Of a DNA stretch of 64,000 bases, positions 1-26,522 are shown piece after piece. The translations under genes and the position numbers were made by a program. The first letter of the stretch is position 1, and the number at the start of each line of letters is the position of its first letter. Location of the stretch: positions 63,134 to 127,133 of the forward strand of contig KV908397.1 of the NCBI GenBank assembly GCA_002005505.1, read 5' to 3'. The stretch is from Botryococcus braunii. Lineage: Eukaryota; Chlorophyta; Trebouxiophyceae. Under the pieces are notes generated by a model, which saw nothing but the letters and a program-made list of their open reading frames with translations, was not told where the DNA came from and searched no databases.

Positions 1-429
1 CTAGCCGTAGTCACTGGTCAGCGTTGCCAACGCTGCGTTGGGTAGTCCTCCTGTACGGTGTGTCTTCGAGTGTCTTCAGAAATAACCGCTTCGAAGTGTG
101 TCACACGGAGCGGGCATTAATGGGAGTCGAGCAACCGCACCTTCTGCGGTTGCCTGTATTTTATGGCGCAATAACTTGCTGCTTTTAAGCGTAAGAGGAA
201 TAGGCACACCGGTACTGACTACGAGGCCATCTCGTGCCGGGCTACAGACCGTTCGGCCTGTCAGACGCATAAGAACGGCGGCCAATCCAGCATACACAAA
301 TAAGATTATCTTTGTCATTTTTCTTTTACGGGGTGTAAACTTTGTTACAAGGTTGTGTGTCCTGTCCAGCATCAGATGGCTGACACTGTTGACTTGCAAG
401 GGAACATGGGGGACTGTGTGGCTGGGCAG

Positions 430-588
430 GTTTCGCGAAAGGCAGAAGACCCAGATAAATGAGCTGAAGGAAAGGGCACTAATGGCTGAGACCACAGTGA
501 GCTCTCTTACTGCCGAAATAGAAAGACTAAGAAAGGTAAATGTTGGCTCCACCTGCTCACCAGCTAGGGTGTGTCTGTGTATGCGCGC

Positions 589-647
<59 letters not shown>

Positions 648-669
648 TGGGGGTGGGTGGGTGGGTGGG

Positions 670-739
<70 letters not shown>

Positions 740-922
740 GGGGGGGGGAAGGGGAAGAGAGGGGGGTTGGGGAGGGAAGGGAGAGAGAGGGTGGGGGGGC
801 AGGGGGAAAGGGAGAGAGAGAGAGGAGGTATGTGTGTGAGAGAAGAGGGGCGGGACGGAAGGGGGAGGGCGGAAATGAGAGAGTAAGACAGACAGAGATT
901 GATGGTAAAAGAGAAGGGGTGG

Positions 923-970
<48 letters not shown>

Positions 971-1138
971 GCGTGAGTTGGGGGGGGTGGTGTCGGTGGG
1001 TGTGTGTCTGTTTGCCCCCCTCCTGCTTCTGTTTTTCTTTCCTTCTTTTAATAGTTCATGCCCAGTGAGTCAGTTGTAGTCTTCGCTGAGAACGATGATG
1101 GATGGCGATATCTGGGTTCCAGGAAAATGAGGTTTTAA
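430..1138 (+). CDS. Putative last two exons of a coiled-coil / bZIP-like protein
   Basis: Exon 430-535 follows a cag acceptor and ends AAG|GTAAAT. Its open frame reads [15 protein letters not shown] and on to EIERLRK: a basic stretch followed by leucine/isoleucine heptads, as at the end of a basic-leucine-zipper or similar coiled coil. A second exon, 1055-1138, follows a pyrimidine-rich ttcttttaatag acceptor, joins in phase 0, adds 27 codons ([16 protein letters not shown]...) and ends in TAA. The intron between them is filled with GT and GA repeats. The gene would begin left of the window or in exons not identified here; the frame is also open upstream of 430 but has no convincing ATG. Family assignment rests on composition and heptads only, and chance open frames cannot be excluded. 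Confidence 0.35.
583..975. repeat. (GC)n/(GT)n/(GA)n microsatellite cluster
   Basis: Alternating runs of GC, GT, G-rich GA and GT dinucleotides. They lie inside the putative intron 536-1054. Confidence 0.95.
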
Positions 1139-2169
1139 TGGCTCAACTACATCCCCCGGAAACGAAGAGAGAGGCAGAGTGATGAGCATGTTGTCCCCTT
1201 TGCACCCTCTGTGGAGAAGAACTTGTTACATGGGTGGCGTCTGTATAAAGGTTCAGGCACCCTTGCCCGATGCGTTTAGGTGAGAATGTTTATACAAACA
1301 AAAACCTGACGAAGATAGGACCCACCAGATTGCGAATTGCTTGCACTGGACTTATGGCTGTCTTTAACTGCCACCCCTAATTTTCTATGAGCAAGGTCCT
1401 GCATCTTGTATTGGTGCAGGTCTGTTTCCTTTGCTGAGCAATAATTTGGAATATCGCCTACTCTCATGGCATGTAGGCAGTCAATGCTTGGCCTCTGTGC
1501 CACATTGCATAAAGTATAAGGTTTAGCATCACTCTTTAGAGCACTGATGGTATCCTCTGCTATCTGATGCTCGCCTTTGGGTTCTAGTCATCGCATATCT
1601 GACTGATCCGCATGGGACTGCCTTTAGTGTATATAGCTACCTTTTTTACCTGCTTTAGAGCACTAGCATATACAGTGGCTCATCCCCTGTGACCCAGGAG
1701 AGGTGGGACTGGAGTTCCAGCTATTGGGGAGTGGCCATGCTGGGCCCCCCGTGTGGGTCATTGCACAGAAGATACCTTGAAGTGAGCAAGAGCTTTAAGT
1801 GAGTGAAATGCACGTGGAACAAATCCATGCTTGCTGGCATAGGATTTCAATGAGGATTGCTATTTTGGGACATGATTGATGATGCGGCGGTCCGAAAAAC
1901 TCTGGTTGTCAGAGAGGTTGAAGGTCAAGTTGAGCAGGTTCCACAACCCAGTGTTTCAGGTTGAGATGGCTGTGCTCGCTTGATACAGTGTTTCTTTCTT
2001 CAAGAATCTTCCTTGGACCCCTGCAGCATGTGGACTGAGTCCCATGCTTGAAATTCAACAACATTTCCATGGGTAATGCATTTGTTGCCCTGGCTGAGAT
2101 TCGGGTCCCCATCAGATCTGTGGGATAAAGCACACGTGCTTCCGTGGGAGGTCATGCCACATGACAGGT

Positions 2170-2440
2170 CAGCATGTGGCGGTACAACCCATGGATCATT
2201 GCATATGTGCCTTTCAAAAAGACAGCCAGGGCTAGGGGCAGTATCCTCGTTGTGCGTCAACGCTTCTGCCTGGGTAGGGCAGTTGTAGAAGAGGAGTTTT
2301 CTTCCACGTGGCAAGGTAACCTTTTGGACATTGCTTGTGTGCCTTTCGCGAAATAGCCAGGGCTGGGGTGGTATCCTTGTTCTACACCAGTGCTTCTACA
2401 CTGACAGGTCAATTGGAGAAGAGGAGTTTTTCTTCCTTTG
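2170..2440. repeat. Diverged tandem duplication, about 135 bp per copy
   Basis: Copy 1 (about 2170-2307) and copy 2 (about 2308-2440) share an ordered series of motifs: gtgcctttc, agccagggct, gtatcct.gtt, gcttct and gaagaggagttttcttcc. By eye they are about 75% alike. No function is visible. Confidence 0.7.
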
Positions 2441-4717
2441 GAACATCTAGCTCAAAACCCCCCCCCCCCCTCCTTTGCTTTTCTCCCATAGGACGTCCCT
2501 TTCCCCCAACCCAAATTTGCCTGGACACACAAAATGGTGCTGCTTCTCAAACGTGCACCGACCTTGCCAGGTATCCAGGCCACCACTTGTCATGAAATGG
2601 TGCCCTATCAATGTTCTTCCATTGGGAATTTTTTGATAAGTTGAAGCTTGGAGTAAGGACCTTGCCGCTGTACGTTTGTCAGTTTGTAAGTATCGGGGAG
2701 TGTTATCATGATCTTGGGCGTGTGACACGATTCAGCTCCGCCCCCCCCCCCCCCCCCTTCCCGGCTCCCCGTGCCTCTTTTGTAGATTGAGAGAAGTGAG
2801 GTTTGACAAATATTGCCACTTTATTCAGCCACAGGAAGGATCCAGGTGTCCAGTCACTCAGTGGCAGCACCAAATTTGTGATCACCCGTGTTCTTTTGGG
2901 GAATGGGGCTTGATTAGGCCTTCAACATTCCGCAGTGGGTGTGCATGTAGAAGGCCTAACATTGTTGTTTAAGATGTCAGCGCTGCGGGCGCTTGAAAGT
3001 TTGCAGGATGGGAAGAAGTTTTAAGAGTAATCTCTCGTCTCTCGTTTCCTGCACAGTTGAGTTTCTTGCAGGGTGATGCGATTTTATTGCATCAATTGCT
3101 CTAAGCTAAGCAGGCTTCCGTCGAGAGCCTTTCCTTCTCTAACAGCAAGAGGAAAAAAGTGTAAGGTGCATGTGCACCCATTTTCCGGTCGTCTGTATAA
3201 ATTGATTTTACGGTATATTTAAGAAGCTGCCACAGATAAGAAGGTGCCAGCAGAAGTTGTTGCAAGGCAAGGGATGAGGGGGCAGACACATGCATCTGCT
3301 AGCATGGCATTAGTGAATATTGTTTGGAGAAGGGAGAAAGAAATTTGCAGGGCACTCGCATAGACCTTTCAATGCTTACTATGCAACCACACGAAAATGA
3401 AAGGGGCTTGGAGAAGCCCGATTGGAGGGGCACCTGCACTGAGCTCAATGTGCAACCTCCCTAGGTCCTTCATTAATATGGTTGCTGATGACCTGCCATA
3501 CTCCGGGGATTGGGGCACGTTCTAGGCTTGGTCGATGGTTCTGTTGGTGCAGGTAGAAAGCTGATTGCAGCTGGTTCGAAGTTAGTTGCAGTTGTCTTTA
3601 GCACTGTAACGCTGAACAGATGGGCTATCGCCTTACGTTGCTGGACTTTACTGCTCTTCAGGTATCGAGTCGAGAGATTGTGATAAAGGCGAGTGCAAAC
3701 CCATTATCACCCAAGAGGTCTGTATATTTTGTCAGTAATGACTGTTCACGAGCTGCGCACAGGTTACCAAAGGCTCGATGGCTGATGTGGGAGCTGTCCT
3801 GCTTCATCAGCCTCTAGTGCCTGGACGGATGTAAACTGTCGTTGACCTTTTTACTTCTCCTTCTCATCCTCAGTAGTCTTCTTCTTCGTCTTCCTCCTCC
3901 TCTTCGTCTTCTTCAATACGTTCTGCCAAATGCAGCTGTGTGCTCTGTGCAGCCACGCCCAGAAGGAAATGTTGTCATCTCTCGATCCATGACTGAATTG
4001 TTGCAAGGAGTGTGTCCACAGTGCCCTTCTCAAGCCCAATGTCACTCCTGCCGTCCTATAAGTAATTCAACCATGACCAGTCCCAGTGGCTTGCGTCCTT
4101 GACACCAGTGGCTTGCTTGCATCTGTACAGATGTTATGTTATGATAACGTGAAGGTTCTCTTGCTCAGCATGCCCGAGTCGCGGGGAGGCTGGGTCCGTC
4201 ATTTCCACACTTGATATTTAATGTTAACAATACTGTTAACAGCAACTCAATTTTAACAGTAAGAAACGTTTCTTATGGTAGTGGAGGGGGCCAGCGCTCT
4301 TCCTACACATGTTGTTCAAGCACTTTATTTGCGAGCAGTTGTCAGAATGTGGTGTCAGAAAGTCCCGATATGGCATAGGGATGGACTTTCTGCGAAGACA
4401 TTTTGACAGATGCAGGTTATCTAAGTACAGGGGCTGCTGATAGGCGCAAGTGCAGATCCAGAAATCAATCACAGCGATGCCAAACACTCATAACATCTCT
4501 GCCAAATGGGGGTTGTGGTCAGATCTCCTCAAACAGGTTTCCAGTACAAAATGGGGAGCCTCAGCAACGACCCGAAACAAGGGGGTGCCCAACTGCACAT
4601 GCTGCGTGCCGGACTTAAAGTGCATGCAAGACAAATGCAGGTGCGCAGTTGGGACGTGCTTTACCTCTGAATTTCAAGATCTGATGAAAGGGCCTTCAAC
4701 TCCATCCCCCTTTTTGC

Positions 4718-4762
4718 ACTTTACTACGTAGACTTATTAGACTTTACTACGTAGACTTATTA
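4718..4762. repeat. 23-bp perfect tandem duplication
   Basis: Two head-to-tail copies of a unit starting actttactacgtagac. Nothing suggests a function. Confidence 0.9.
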
Positions 4763-5316
4763 AAAGCGAAGAATTTTCAAACCGCAAACTATGCGTGCTA
4801 CATGCTGGTGTGCGGAAGTCGGCCGGGGGCATGGGCCATTCAAAGGGGTAATTGAAACATGTTAGGCTCGAGCCCTGGCCCGCGGTGCCCTTACATGTTG
4901 ACTGTACAGTCAAGCTGAGCTCAGGGCCGCGACGCCCTGACAGTCACGAGTCGATATAAGACCCCATGTGCCTCCAATCCATGAAGAGCTGGCTAACTCT
5001 CATGGCAATGAAGGGTGCGTGTGTTGTCACCAATTGAACCCCATGGTGTTTTCCTTTCATTGATCCCATCACCATATTCTGCTCCTCCACGGCATGCATG
5101 CAACTCTATACCTCAGTGTCCTCCCCTTCGTCTTCTTCCAGGCCTTTTCCGGCAGTCCGTATCATGATCGTGATAACCGTTAGGGTCAGAATGTTGTGCA
5201 CATATTTTCGATGCATAAATGTTCGATTGCATCCAAATCCGAACCCTCAAGCTTATGGCTGCAGCAGTCACTCAGTGGATTCCCGCGGGACTCGGAGCTA
5301 ATGGCAATTGCAGCTA

Positions 5317-5445
5317 ATTAGCGGTTATAACCACGCACGCTGACCTTTCCGTGAACGTCCTATTCTACTAGGGTAGAATATATTCTATATAGGACTATAC
5401 AGGACGTTCACGGAAAGATCAGTGAGGGTGGTTGTGACCGCTAAT
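5317..5445. repeat. MITE-like foldback element
   Basis: The left arm starts ATTAGCGGTTATAACCAC and runs to GTGAACGTCCT (about 5361). The right arm, from AGGACGTTCAC (5401), is its reverse complement with a few mismatches, leaving a short AT-rich loop. It is non-coding. The size and structure suit a miniature inverted-repeat element, but no clear target duplication flanks it. Confidence 0.65.
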
Positions 5446-6851
5446 CATCGCTGCGGCAGCCGCATGCATAAACAGCCAGTTCCTGGTCTAACGTTGTTCT
5501 GAGACCTCTGTCGCAGGTTGGGACGAAAGAAAACCTCGTGATCCCCTCAAAGAATGCTTTTGCCGGTATATTGCTTGTACATATGTCTGCACAACAATCT
5601 GTTTGCTTGAAAACGAAGCAGCGATGACTCATTACACTAACCCGGGAGTCTTAGATCGGTTACATCTAATCACGTGAATTCACCGTTTCGAAACCCTGCC
5701 TGTCACAACAGATGTTTAGATCCCGCAACCTTATAAGCGCTCTCTCGACATCCCGCAACCTCCTTAGTCCTCCCTTCCCTATCGTATACGATTTCTTCAT
5801 TACGCAACGAAGAAACATCGGCATGACGTCATTACTGGCTATAGTCCGTGCCTATGCAGCTTCAGGCAAGCACCCTAAGCTGTTAATCCCGTCTCCCACG
5901 TGGGATGCACAGGCATGCACGTAGGCAAAAACGTGAACCATTTCATGGGTGATCACGTGGCAATTCCCTTTTTACCAACTCGCAAATGTGAAGTTCCTTC
6001 TTCATAGACATCACCCCAATCTCCCTGAGTCTGCTCCTTTCCACCCCTTAAAAATTACACTTTTCTCCCAAAGTTGTTTTCTGATGCAAGCTTGCGGCTC
6101 CTGTTGTGACTCGTTGCAGCTGCTCCTACGGGGTTCGCTTATTAGTTTCTAAACTCCAGGGGTAAAAAAGAATACTTTGCCTGTAGGCCAAGTCAGACCA
6201 CATGGTGTTTATCAGGAGGGCCCGCAACAGCGAGCCGGTGCTCAATTATTCTGATTGAACGGGAGCTTTAGTCATCTTTCACGATGATACTTCACTGCCA
6301 CGACCCCAGCAGAGTGTACCCTGGCCTTCCCTCATGTTAGATGGAACAGCGAAGTACATGTTTTTGTGGTGATCACATAGTATGTTTCTCGGCATGTGCC
6401 GGGTTACGCACACTTCACATTTTTTCTAATACCCCAGGAGGGTTCGGTTTCTTCCCCTGCTGTATCGCCAAAGGGCTCCGTGTTCTATCGGTGCTAGAGG
6501 CCCACAACTTAAGCTATGGGCGTCAAGCCAGAGGGGTCATCAATTAACGACCACTCTGGCTGGCAGCAGCAGTTTTCTCCGGGAATGGCCTACCTGGTCT
6601 GTCTTTGGTTCTTCCCGCCACAGGTCCTACATCGTGAGAATGGCCCGTCAGATCCTCTTATTGCGCCCGAACCTCTCGGGCCGTGCGTCTTGTGCGCACG
6701 GTATGGCAGCATGTGGCGAACCCCCTTCCCTCCTTACCTCGTGCTCACATGTGACACTGGCGTCCTCGCGCACCCCCCCCCCCCCTTCCTTCTCTCTCTT
6801 TAGACTTTAAAAGTGAAGCCTGTCCTTATCGCAAACCACATACCCCCCCCC

Positions 6852-7142
<291 letters not shown>

Positions 7143-7642
7143 GGCGCGCCCCTCCCTACCTCCCTCTCTCCCCTCACCTTCCACCGGCATCCTCCCCCGC
7201 CACCCACACAGTGCACGCTTGTTGAACCTTCATGCATGTGCCGTTCCCAGACATTCCGTACTGCCTGATCAACTAAAAATAAATGAGGTACAGTTGTGAA
7301 GCGGCTCATTCATTTGCATCACGCTGCAACCACGAGTCTTCTCAGCAAAAGTTTCCTGGAAGAAACCACCCCAATTCTTTCCCCTCGCGCTCATACGTTC
7401 TTTCCCAGTTTCGTTGTTCTTTCCCCTGAAGAAACCACCACCTCGCCATACTGGAGAGCACATACCGTTTTGAAGGGAAAGAGCAAAACCTTTTCTATGG
7501 GGGTGACGAGTCTCCACCCGCTGGAGACTCCACCCCCTAAAACAAGCTTCTTTGCTTCCCATACACAGCGGCCAGTTTCATGAGAAAGGCAAATCCCACA
7601 TCCCATGCAGAACATGACAGCCACGTGCAGCTATCACGCGCT

Positions 7643-20909
<13,267 letters not shown>

Positions 20910-21699
20910 GGCGCCTGCTTGGAAATTTTGTTGTTTGAGTTCTAAAAAGCAAGAATAAATGTACCCCTACGAATCGAAAAACTTCTGATCCTCTTATAAT
21001 CAAAGAACTGGTCCGATCCAACACAGGCTAGGACTCCATCTCCCGTGCAGCCCGAAGCGCATGGAAACTGCTAGACAACGACTTGGATGGTGTGAGACCT
21101 TCGCAACGTTATTCACAACTCGTGAAAGTTAAAAATGTTTTATTTCGTGAAAACACTGAGTAAAATGCTAGGTATAAAGCTTATGACATCCATGTGGTTA
21201 AATGCAGACCACAGTGCGCACTGCACATGACTGCTTCACGAAATCTTTAAACTCACCAAAAATTGCCAAATAAAACTAATCAGTTCAACTTCACTTTGTG
21301 CGTACATCGACTTCTCTTATGCTTGCTCGTTGATCGATTGAAAGATTAGCTACACGATAAGTTATTGCGCTCTATCCTTTGCCGGGATCGGCTCAGGGTC
21401 ACATGAGTCATGTCACATGACTCCCATGTGGGTCATATTATGATAGTACATACGTACATGCTAGAACAAGCAGTACACTACCTCCGCGATACAGCTATTT
21501 TCGATTTGTTTTTTCATTCCTTCGTTTAGAAACCTCGGCCTGCGACCTCAGTCGCCGACCTGATTACGACCGGGTAAAAAAGATAAAGATTGTTTCAAGT
21601 AATTAAGCAGTAACTGTCAATGTTTCAGATAAATTCAAGGCTTTAACTACAGACTTGAATACGGAAAGTTTCGTCCCAAGGCTGACCATTGGTATCGAT
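20910..21699. other. Spacer between divergent genes; probable shared promoter region
   Basis: This 790-bp stretch separates the predicted first ATG of the CYP97C-like gene (minus) from the ATG of the secreted-protein gene (plus). No coding potential or clear motif was found. The promoter role is inferred from the divergent arrangement only. Confidence 0.4.
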
Positions 21700-24600
21700 A
21701 TGAAGCTGTACACGGGAACAAGAATCTGCGCTGTGGTGGTGGTCACATTACAGACACTGAGCTTTCTATCGTTGAAGCCAGTTGAAGGCCAGTATGCACC
21801 TGAGTATCCGACACAAGTGAGTGATTGCAGGACCCATGCATAGCCGGAGCCTTCCGGTCATGCCGATGCATTTATCCACGGCTAGCCATAGAAATTCTTA
21901 ATCAGTTCTAATAAAACTTTTTTCTGGGGCAGTTTTTCGTCAGCGCACGCACAGGACCTTTGCCAGGAGCTTCCATACAGGAAGCGGCAAATTTTGTAGT
22001 TTTTGGCAGTAAACGGGGTTTTGATGAGCTGAACTACACGGTACGCACGTTAAATAATATTTCAATTCCGTTTTGAGTGTAGTTCAAGGTGGCTTGATGT
22101 CACTTGTTGCAGCAGCAACGTTGAGGTTGTGTTGGGGTCAAGTCACCCAGCAGCACACTTTCTTTTCGTTTTCGATTACAGCATGAGTCACATAAGTCCT
22201 TGCTAATAAGTAATACCTCTAGGGAAAGCTGTACTTTCTTTCTGATCGTCTGCAGAAAATGGGGAAAGTGCTTCCTGTTAGACCCTCTGACCAGCATTTG
22301 GGAATGCCAGGCCACGGACAGGAAAAACTTGCGAACAGAACTAGTTTCCAAATTGGAAAAGCAGGGAATATCCACAGATGGAGCAATCATTGAGTATGAT
22401 GGGACAGATCCTCTGCCCCTAGATGTTATTGTAGACCCCAAGCTTGGGACTGTCAGCATTGTTGCTTCCCAAAATCCCTCCAACTCCAGTGCACTATTTG
22501 GTACGTAGACACACCAACTTAGTCAATCCTTTCCAAAACTTTTCTTGTGGGCAGCTGTATGGTATGCATGGCTCCTTGCAGTTCGAAGCGATTTATAGAT
22601 CTCACTGGGTGTGTCTGGTGGCCATGTAGTTCCCATCTGGTCAGACTACACCAAGCTGCAGCGGACGCTTACAGCCCGCACTGGGGATCCAGACGTCGAC
22701 GCTTATGTTTATGATGTGTACGAGGTATACCCTATCAAACCCCAACCAACTAACCTGCGAAGCAAAGATAGACCTTCTATGCCCTCTGCATTCGCCTTCT
22801 GCTTTAGTCACCATGTAGCGGGAAACTTGGATCTCTGCAAACAATGGGCCTAGGTTCTGCAGATGTGGTTTTTTCTGTGCATCTCTTGATCGAATGTTGG
22901 CAAGGGTTTCGGCTTATGCACACTCCTGTCCCTCTTGGCAAATTAAAGGTAACCATGGTTATGACACAAACTTGCGTTGCTGTACAATACTTGGTATCCC
23001 ATCAAAATTTTCTCGCTAGTAGGTGACGTCCCAGATCCCCAGACTGCAAAGCATCTTACCAATAATGTATCATTTGTGTCCATTTCCCACTTTTGCAATG
23101 GTTAGCGCATCCATTGCTCACACATCTGAGAAGTCAGACTCATGTGTGCTGCACCTGATGCCTTTCAGAATAACTGATGGCTAGTTTGACTGTGGACCTG
23201 CAGACGACGTATGCACTCATAGCTCAGGATGGCCTTCAACTCCCAGCACCATTGGGTCCTACGCCTCCTGGAAACATAGCAGTTTCACAAACAATCTTGC
23301 GATGGTAAACCGTATGGCCAATTCTCATTAATGGCTTGGCGCTCTATTCTATGAATGGTTCGGGGCTTCCAACAGGGTTAGAGTGGGGTGGGAAGATTGC
23401 TATTGCTCACTTTAGTCACATGACCCCATTCACATAAGCTGCGATTTCACTATCTCAGTTAGATAAAATCTACCTCATGGGGGGCACGTGCAAAATGGGG
23501 CCATTGCAGAAGTAAGGTTCATACCTTTGGGGGGTGGGGGGGGGGGCGGGGGGGAGAAGCAGAAGCTGCCCAGGGTTGAGAGTTGGGTGGAAAGATGCAA
23601 TTTAGAACTTAAGTCACTTTAACCAAACAAGCTGCAGTTTCACTATCTACTAGGAGGATTATGGGGTGCAAGAAGCACAAGATACTTTGAAAGTTTGGGA
23701 TTATGTTGGAATCATGAATTGGTACCTTCCCCAAACCTGTAGTTATCATTGCAGGTAGCCCATGGAGGTCTGGGAGAAGCTCCTGTGCTTGAAAGAGTTA
23801 TATATACATGATGTTTCATTTTTTGATTGATAACATGCATTATGCCTTCAAACTTGGGAACAATCAAGTTAGTATCAAGTTAGAAATCCCCGCTGGAGCC
23901 GTTTCGTGGAACTGTCTTTGTGTATGTTGGCCAGAACCGCACGAAACTCAACTGTACAAATGGGCAGTTTCCATATTTCATATGTGGCGGGTATATTCAG
24001 TCATCTGCAATTCTTGAGAAGTCTACTTAGGCTGCATTTATTCTTGTTGAGTCATTCTACATGATCCAGGCAGTGGAGTGTTTGCATTACTACAGTATAT
24101 TTCTCAGGGTTGCTGAACAGCATCGATGGGGTCCAGGGCAAACCCTAAAGCAGCAATTCCAGAGTACCGCATCAAGCAATATGCATACAATCTGGCCAGC
24201 TTCAACTCTGCTGACAACTTGGAGTTCACAGGGGACCCAGAGTAAGTTGCAAGCTGTGCCTACCCTTGCTGCTGGAAACTTAGTTGGTAGGAGGATCTTC
24301 ATGTAGTCCTTGGTATTGTGAAGTTGTAGGCGAATAACGGAATCATAAGCTAGCCTGTCTATCATGGAGTATCGTACGCACCTACGCCTCTCAGCCTTGG
24401 TTCACAAACTATGTTCCAAGCGGCCAGGCCATGGCTGCACAGATAAATACACCGTCTTACTTCCATCTGTTACCTGCACTTGCATTTTTGTAGCTTGATA
24501 GCCAAATCTTAAAACGGGAAACCAGCTTTTACCCTACCTTTCATGTCTAGCGGGCTCTGTTTGAGGCAGGCCAAGGACACTAGGACTGCAGAAGCAGGCA

Positions 24601-24907
24601 GATCAAATGTACTTGCACGGCCAACATTCTCTCTTGCATAGTCCATAGCATATCTAGTTTTTGTGTTGTGTCCAGATTCGGCAACTTGGGAACTGGATCA
24701 GGCCTGACAGCTGTCACTGCAACATCACCTTCAAAGAATACGTGGGCCTTCAATGTTGTCCAAGTGTTCGGAACGCCCTCCTTCACTGCACACAACCGCG
24801 CGCAGACATATACTTCTGTCATTAAAAAGAGTGCCAGCAAGTCTGGAGCGGCACCCGCTCCTGCTCCCAGCCAGCCTGCCTCTGGTCAACCCAAGTCCCA
24901 ACCGTGA
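21700..24907 (+). CDS. Multi-exon gene for an unrecognised secreted protein
   Basis: ATG at 21700 opens a signal peptide (MKLYTG..., then a hydrophobic run AVVVVTL...LSFLSL before EGQYAPEYP). Supported exons: 21700-21816; 21933 to about 22048 (the end chosen for phase; GTACGC at 22041 is the other donor); 22256-22500; 22630-22724; 23204-23304; an exon near 23890-23940 whose borders I could not settle; 24121-24241; 24370-24453; 24676-24907 (TGA). Most junctions match in phase. The protein has possible N-glycosylation sites (NYT, NSS) and a Pro/Ala/Ser tail (GAAPAPAPSQPASGQ), suggesting an extracellular or wall-associated product. I recognise no catalytic motif or family. Moderate confidence in the gene, low in the exact model. 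Confidence 0.6.
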
Positions 24908-26111
24908 ATTGTAAAGCTTTATGGAGTTTGGACGAAAGACCCTCAGGATCCAAGCTCTGAAGAACGCTGCGAGTTTTGGAGCCGATCTTGCCCCTGGGCT
25001 CCCACAATTAAACCTCGTTGAAGTGCAAACCTTACCAAGCTTGCCCTTAAGGAGACTGATCAAGTGAGGAAGCTAGACCTGTATTGTATGTCTTAAGGAC
25101 TTGCCACGGCCTTTCATCTTTGGGGGATTGAGAGGTTAACGGATGAAAACCTTACAAGACACCTTGTGATGTTCACACATCTTATTTATGTTTATACGGA
25201 AAAGCCACCGCAGCTGAAAAACTGGGGTCCGGACGGGCCTCAAAGGAAAGTTTGATTCAAAAAGTGCATGTTTTACTCAGTCATGCGTCCTTCAACAGCA
25301 AAATCCTGGTCCAAGTAGTTGTGGCCGGGGTTTGAGCGATAGAAGGGCTCCCCTGGTGTGGCATGATGGCATTCCAAAGGGTTTGCAAGCGGGCCTCTTT
25401 GACGAAATTGTGTGACAATTTGGAGCGCGAATTGGCACCTTGGCAGCGGCGGAGTTGGCGGGCATAGGAACGCGGTTAGGATCTGGGAAGACCCAGGCAC
25501 CATTGGCCAGCGACGAGCTCTGCACTCTGAGCTGTGGTTCACCTTGTCCATGAGAGTTTAATGTGCAGCACATGCAGACTTGTGTGGTAATGGGTCTTAT
25601 CCCACCTTTCAACCTCCTTTTTTCTCCCTCAAGAAGGGGGGGGGGGGGGCTGGTGTGTGTGGGCAAACTGGCACCGGTGCTGGCCAGCTGGGTCCAATAT
25701 AAATACTATGAGGTCTCAAGTGGCTTTACACCTTGCATTTCATTCACCTCACTTTGCTGGAACGTGCGAACAAAAGGATTGCTGGCTGAGTTTGGTATAG
25801 TTTTTGGGGGACAGATGCTTGGCAACAGTTCACACGGAGTTCAATTTGTCTAAGATGAGCTACCACTTTACGTTCCCCTCCCGGTTGCTGAAGACACTTG
25901 TACTCTCTCAAAATTTACAATATTAAGAACACCCAATGAGGGCTGCAACAGTTTTCTATAGAAGTCTTTGTAGCTCTCAGAGATTCGATTATATCAATGC
26001 ATTTTCTGAAGGTGTTTGCAGTCCCCTGCTCAATTTCTATCTAAAACCCTACATTTTGAGCTGTTGGAAGGCATCAAACTCACCAACAGGCACGCATTGC
26101 CCCCCTCCCCA

Positions 26112-26118
<7 letters not shown>

Positions 26119-26194
<76 letters not shown>
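26119..26194. repeat. (CA)n-(CG)n-(GA)n array
   Basis: Compact compound microsatellite in the spacer between the secreted-protein and OPA3-like genes. Confidence 0.95.
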
Positions 26195-26196
<2 letters not shown>

Positions 26197-26467
26197 TGGG
26201 TGTTTGCTTTGATTACAAAGGTATGCAGGATCATATCTCTTGCCACCATATCTGCATCTGACATGTGCAGGGTCCTTTAAAGAAACCAAATTTGGTTCCT
26301 GAAAAAGTGCTTACCAGGTCACTTGACTATTAATGTCACCAATACTTTTGTGTTCTCACTGAAGACCTCGCTGCAGGCCTCCCATGCATCTTGTTCTTCG
26401 CTGCTGGATGCCATCAAGGTTTACAATCCTAATCACATGTCACCCGTTTTCACACTGCACAGACATC

Positions 26468-26522
26468 TGGCAGCAGTAGATCAGCAAATGGCCATGTGCC
26501 ACCTGCTGATCTACTGCTGCCA
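26468..26522. repeat. Perfect 19-bp hairpin
   Basis: TGGCAGCAGTAGATCAGCA (26468-26486), a 17-nt spacer, then the exact reverse complement (26504-26522). The stem has no mismatch. The size would suit a small-RNA precursor or a recent foldback; nothing shows expression. Confidence 0.9.

Noticed and set aside
98..429. Extension of the first exon upstream to base 98
   Set aside because: The frame lacks an ATG and a cag acceptor sits exactly at 427-429, so it is more likely intron.
4450..4731. Cysteine-rich small ORF (CTCC...CRCAVGTC), metallothionein-like
   Set aside because: Spacing does not match a known metallothionein pattern, and there is no splice or conservation support.
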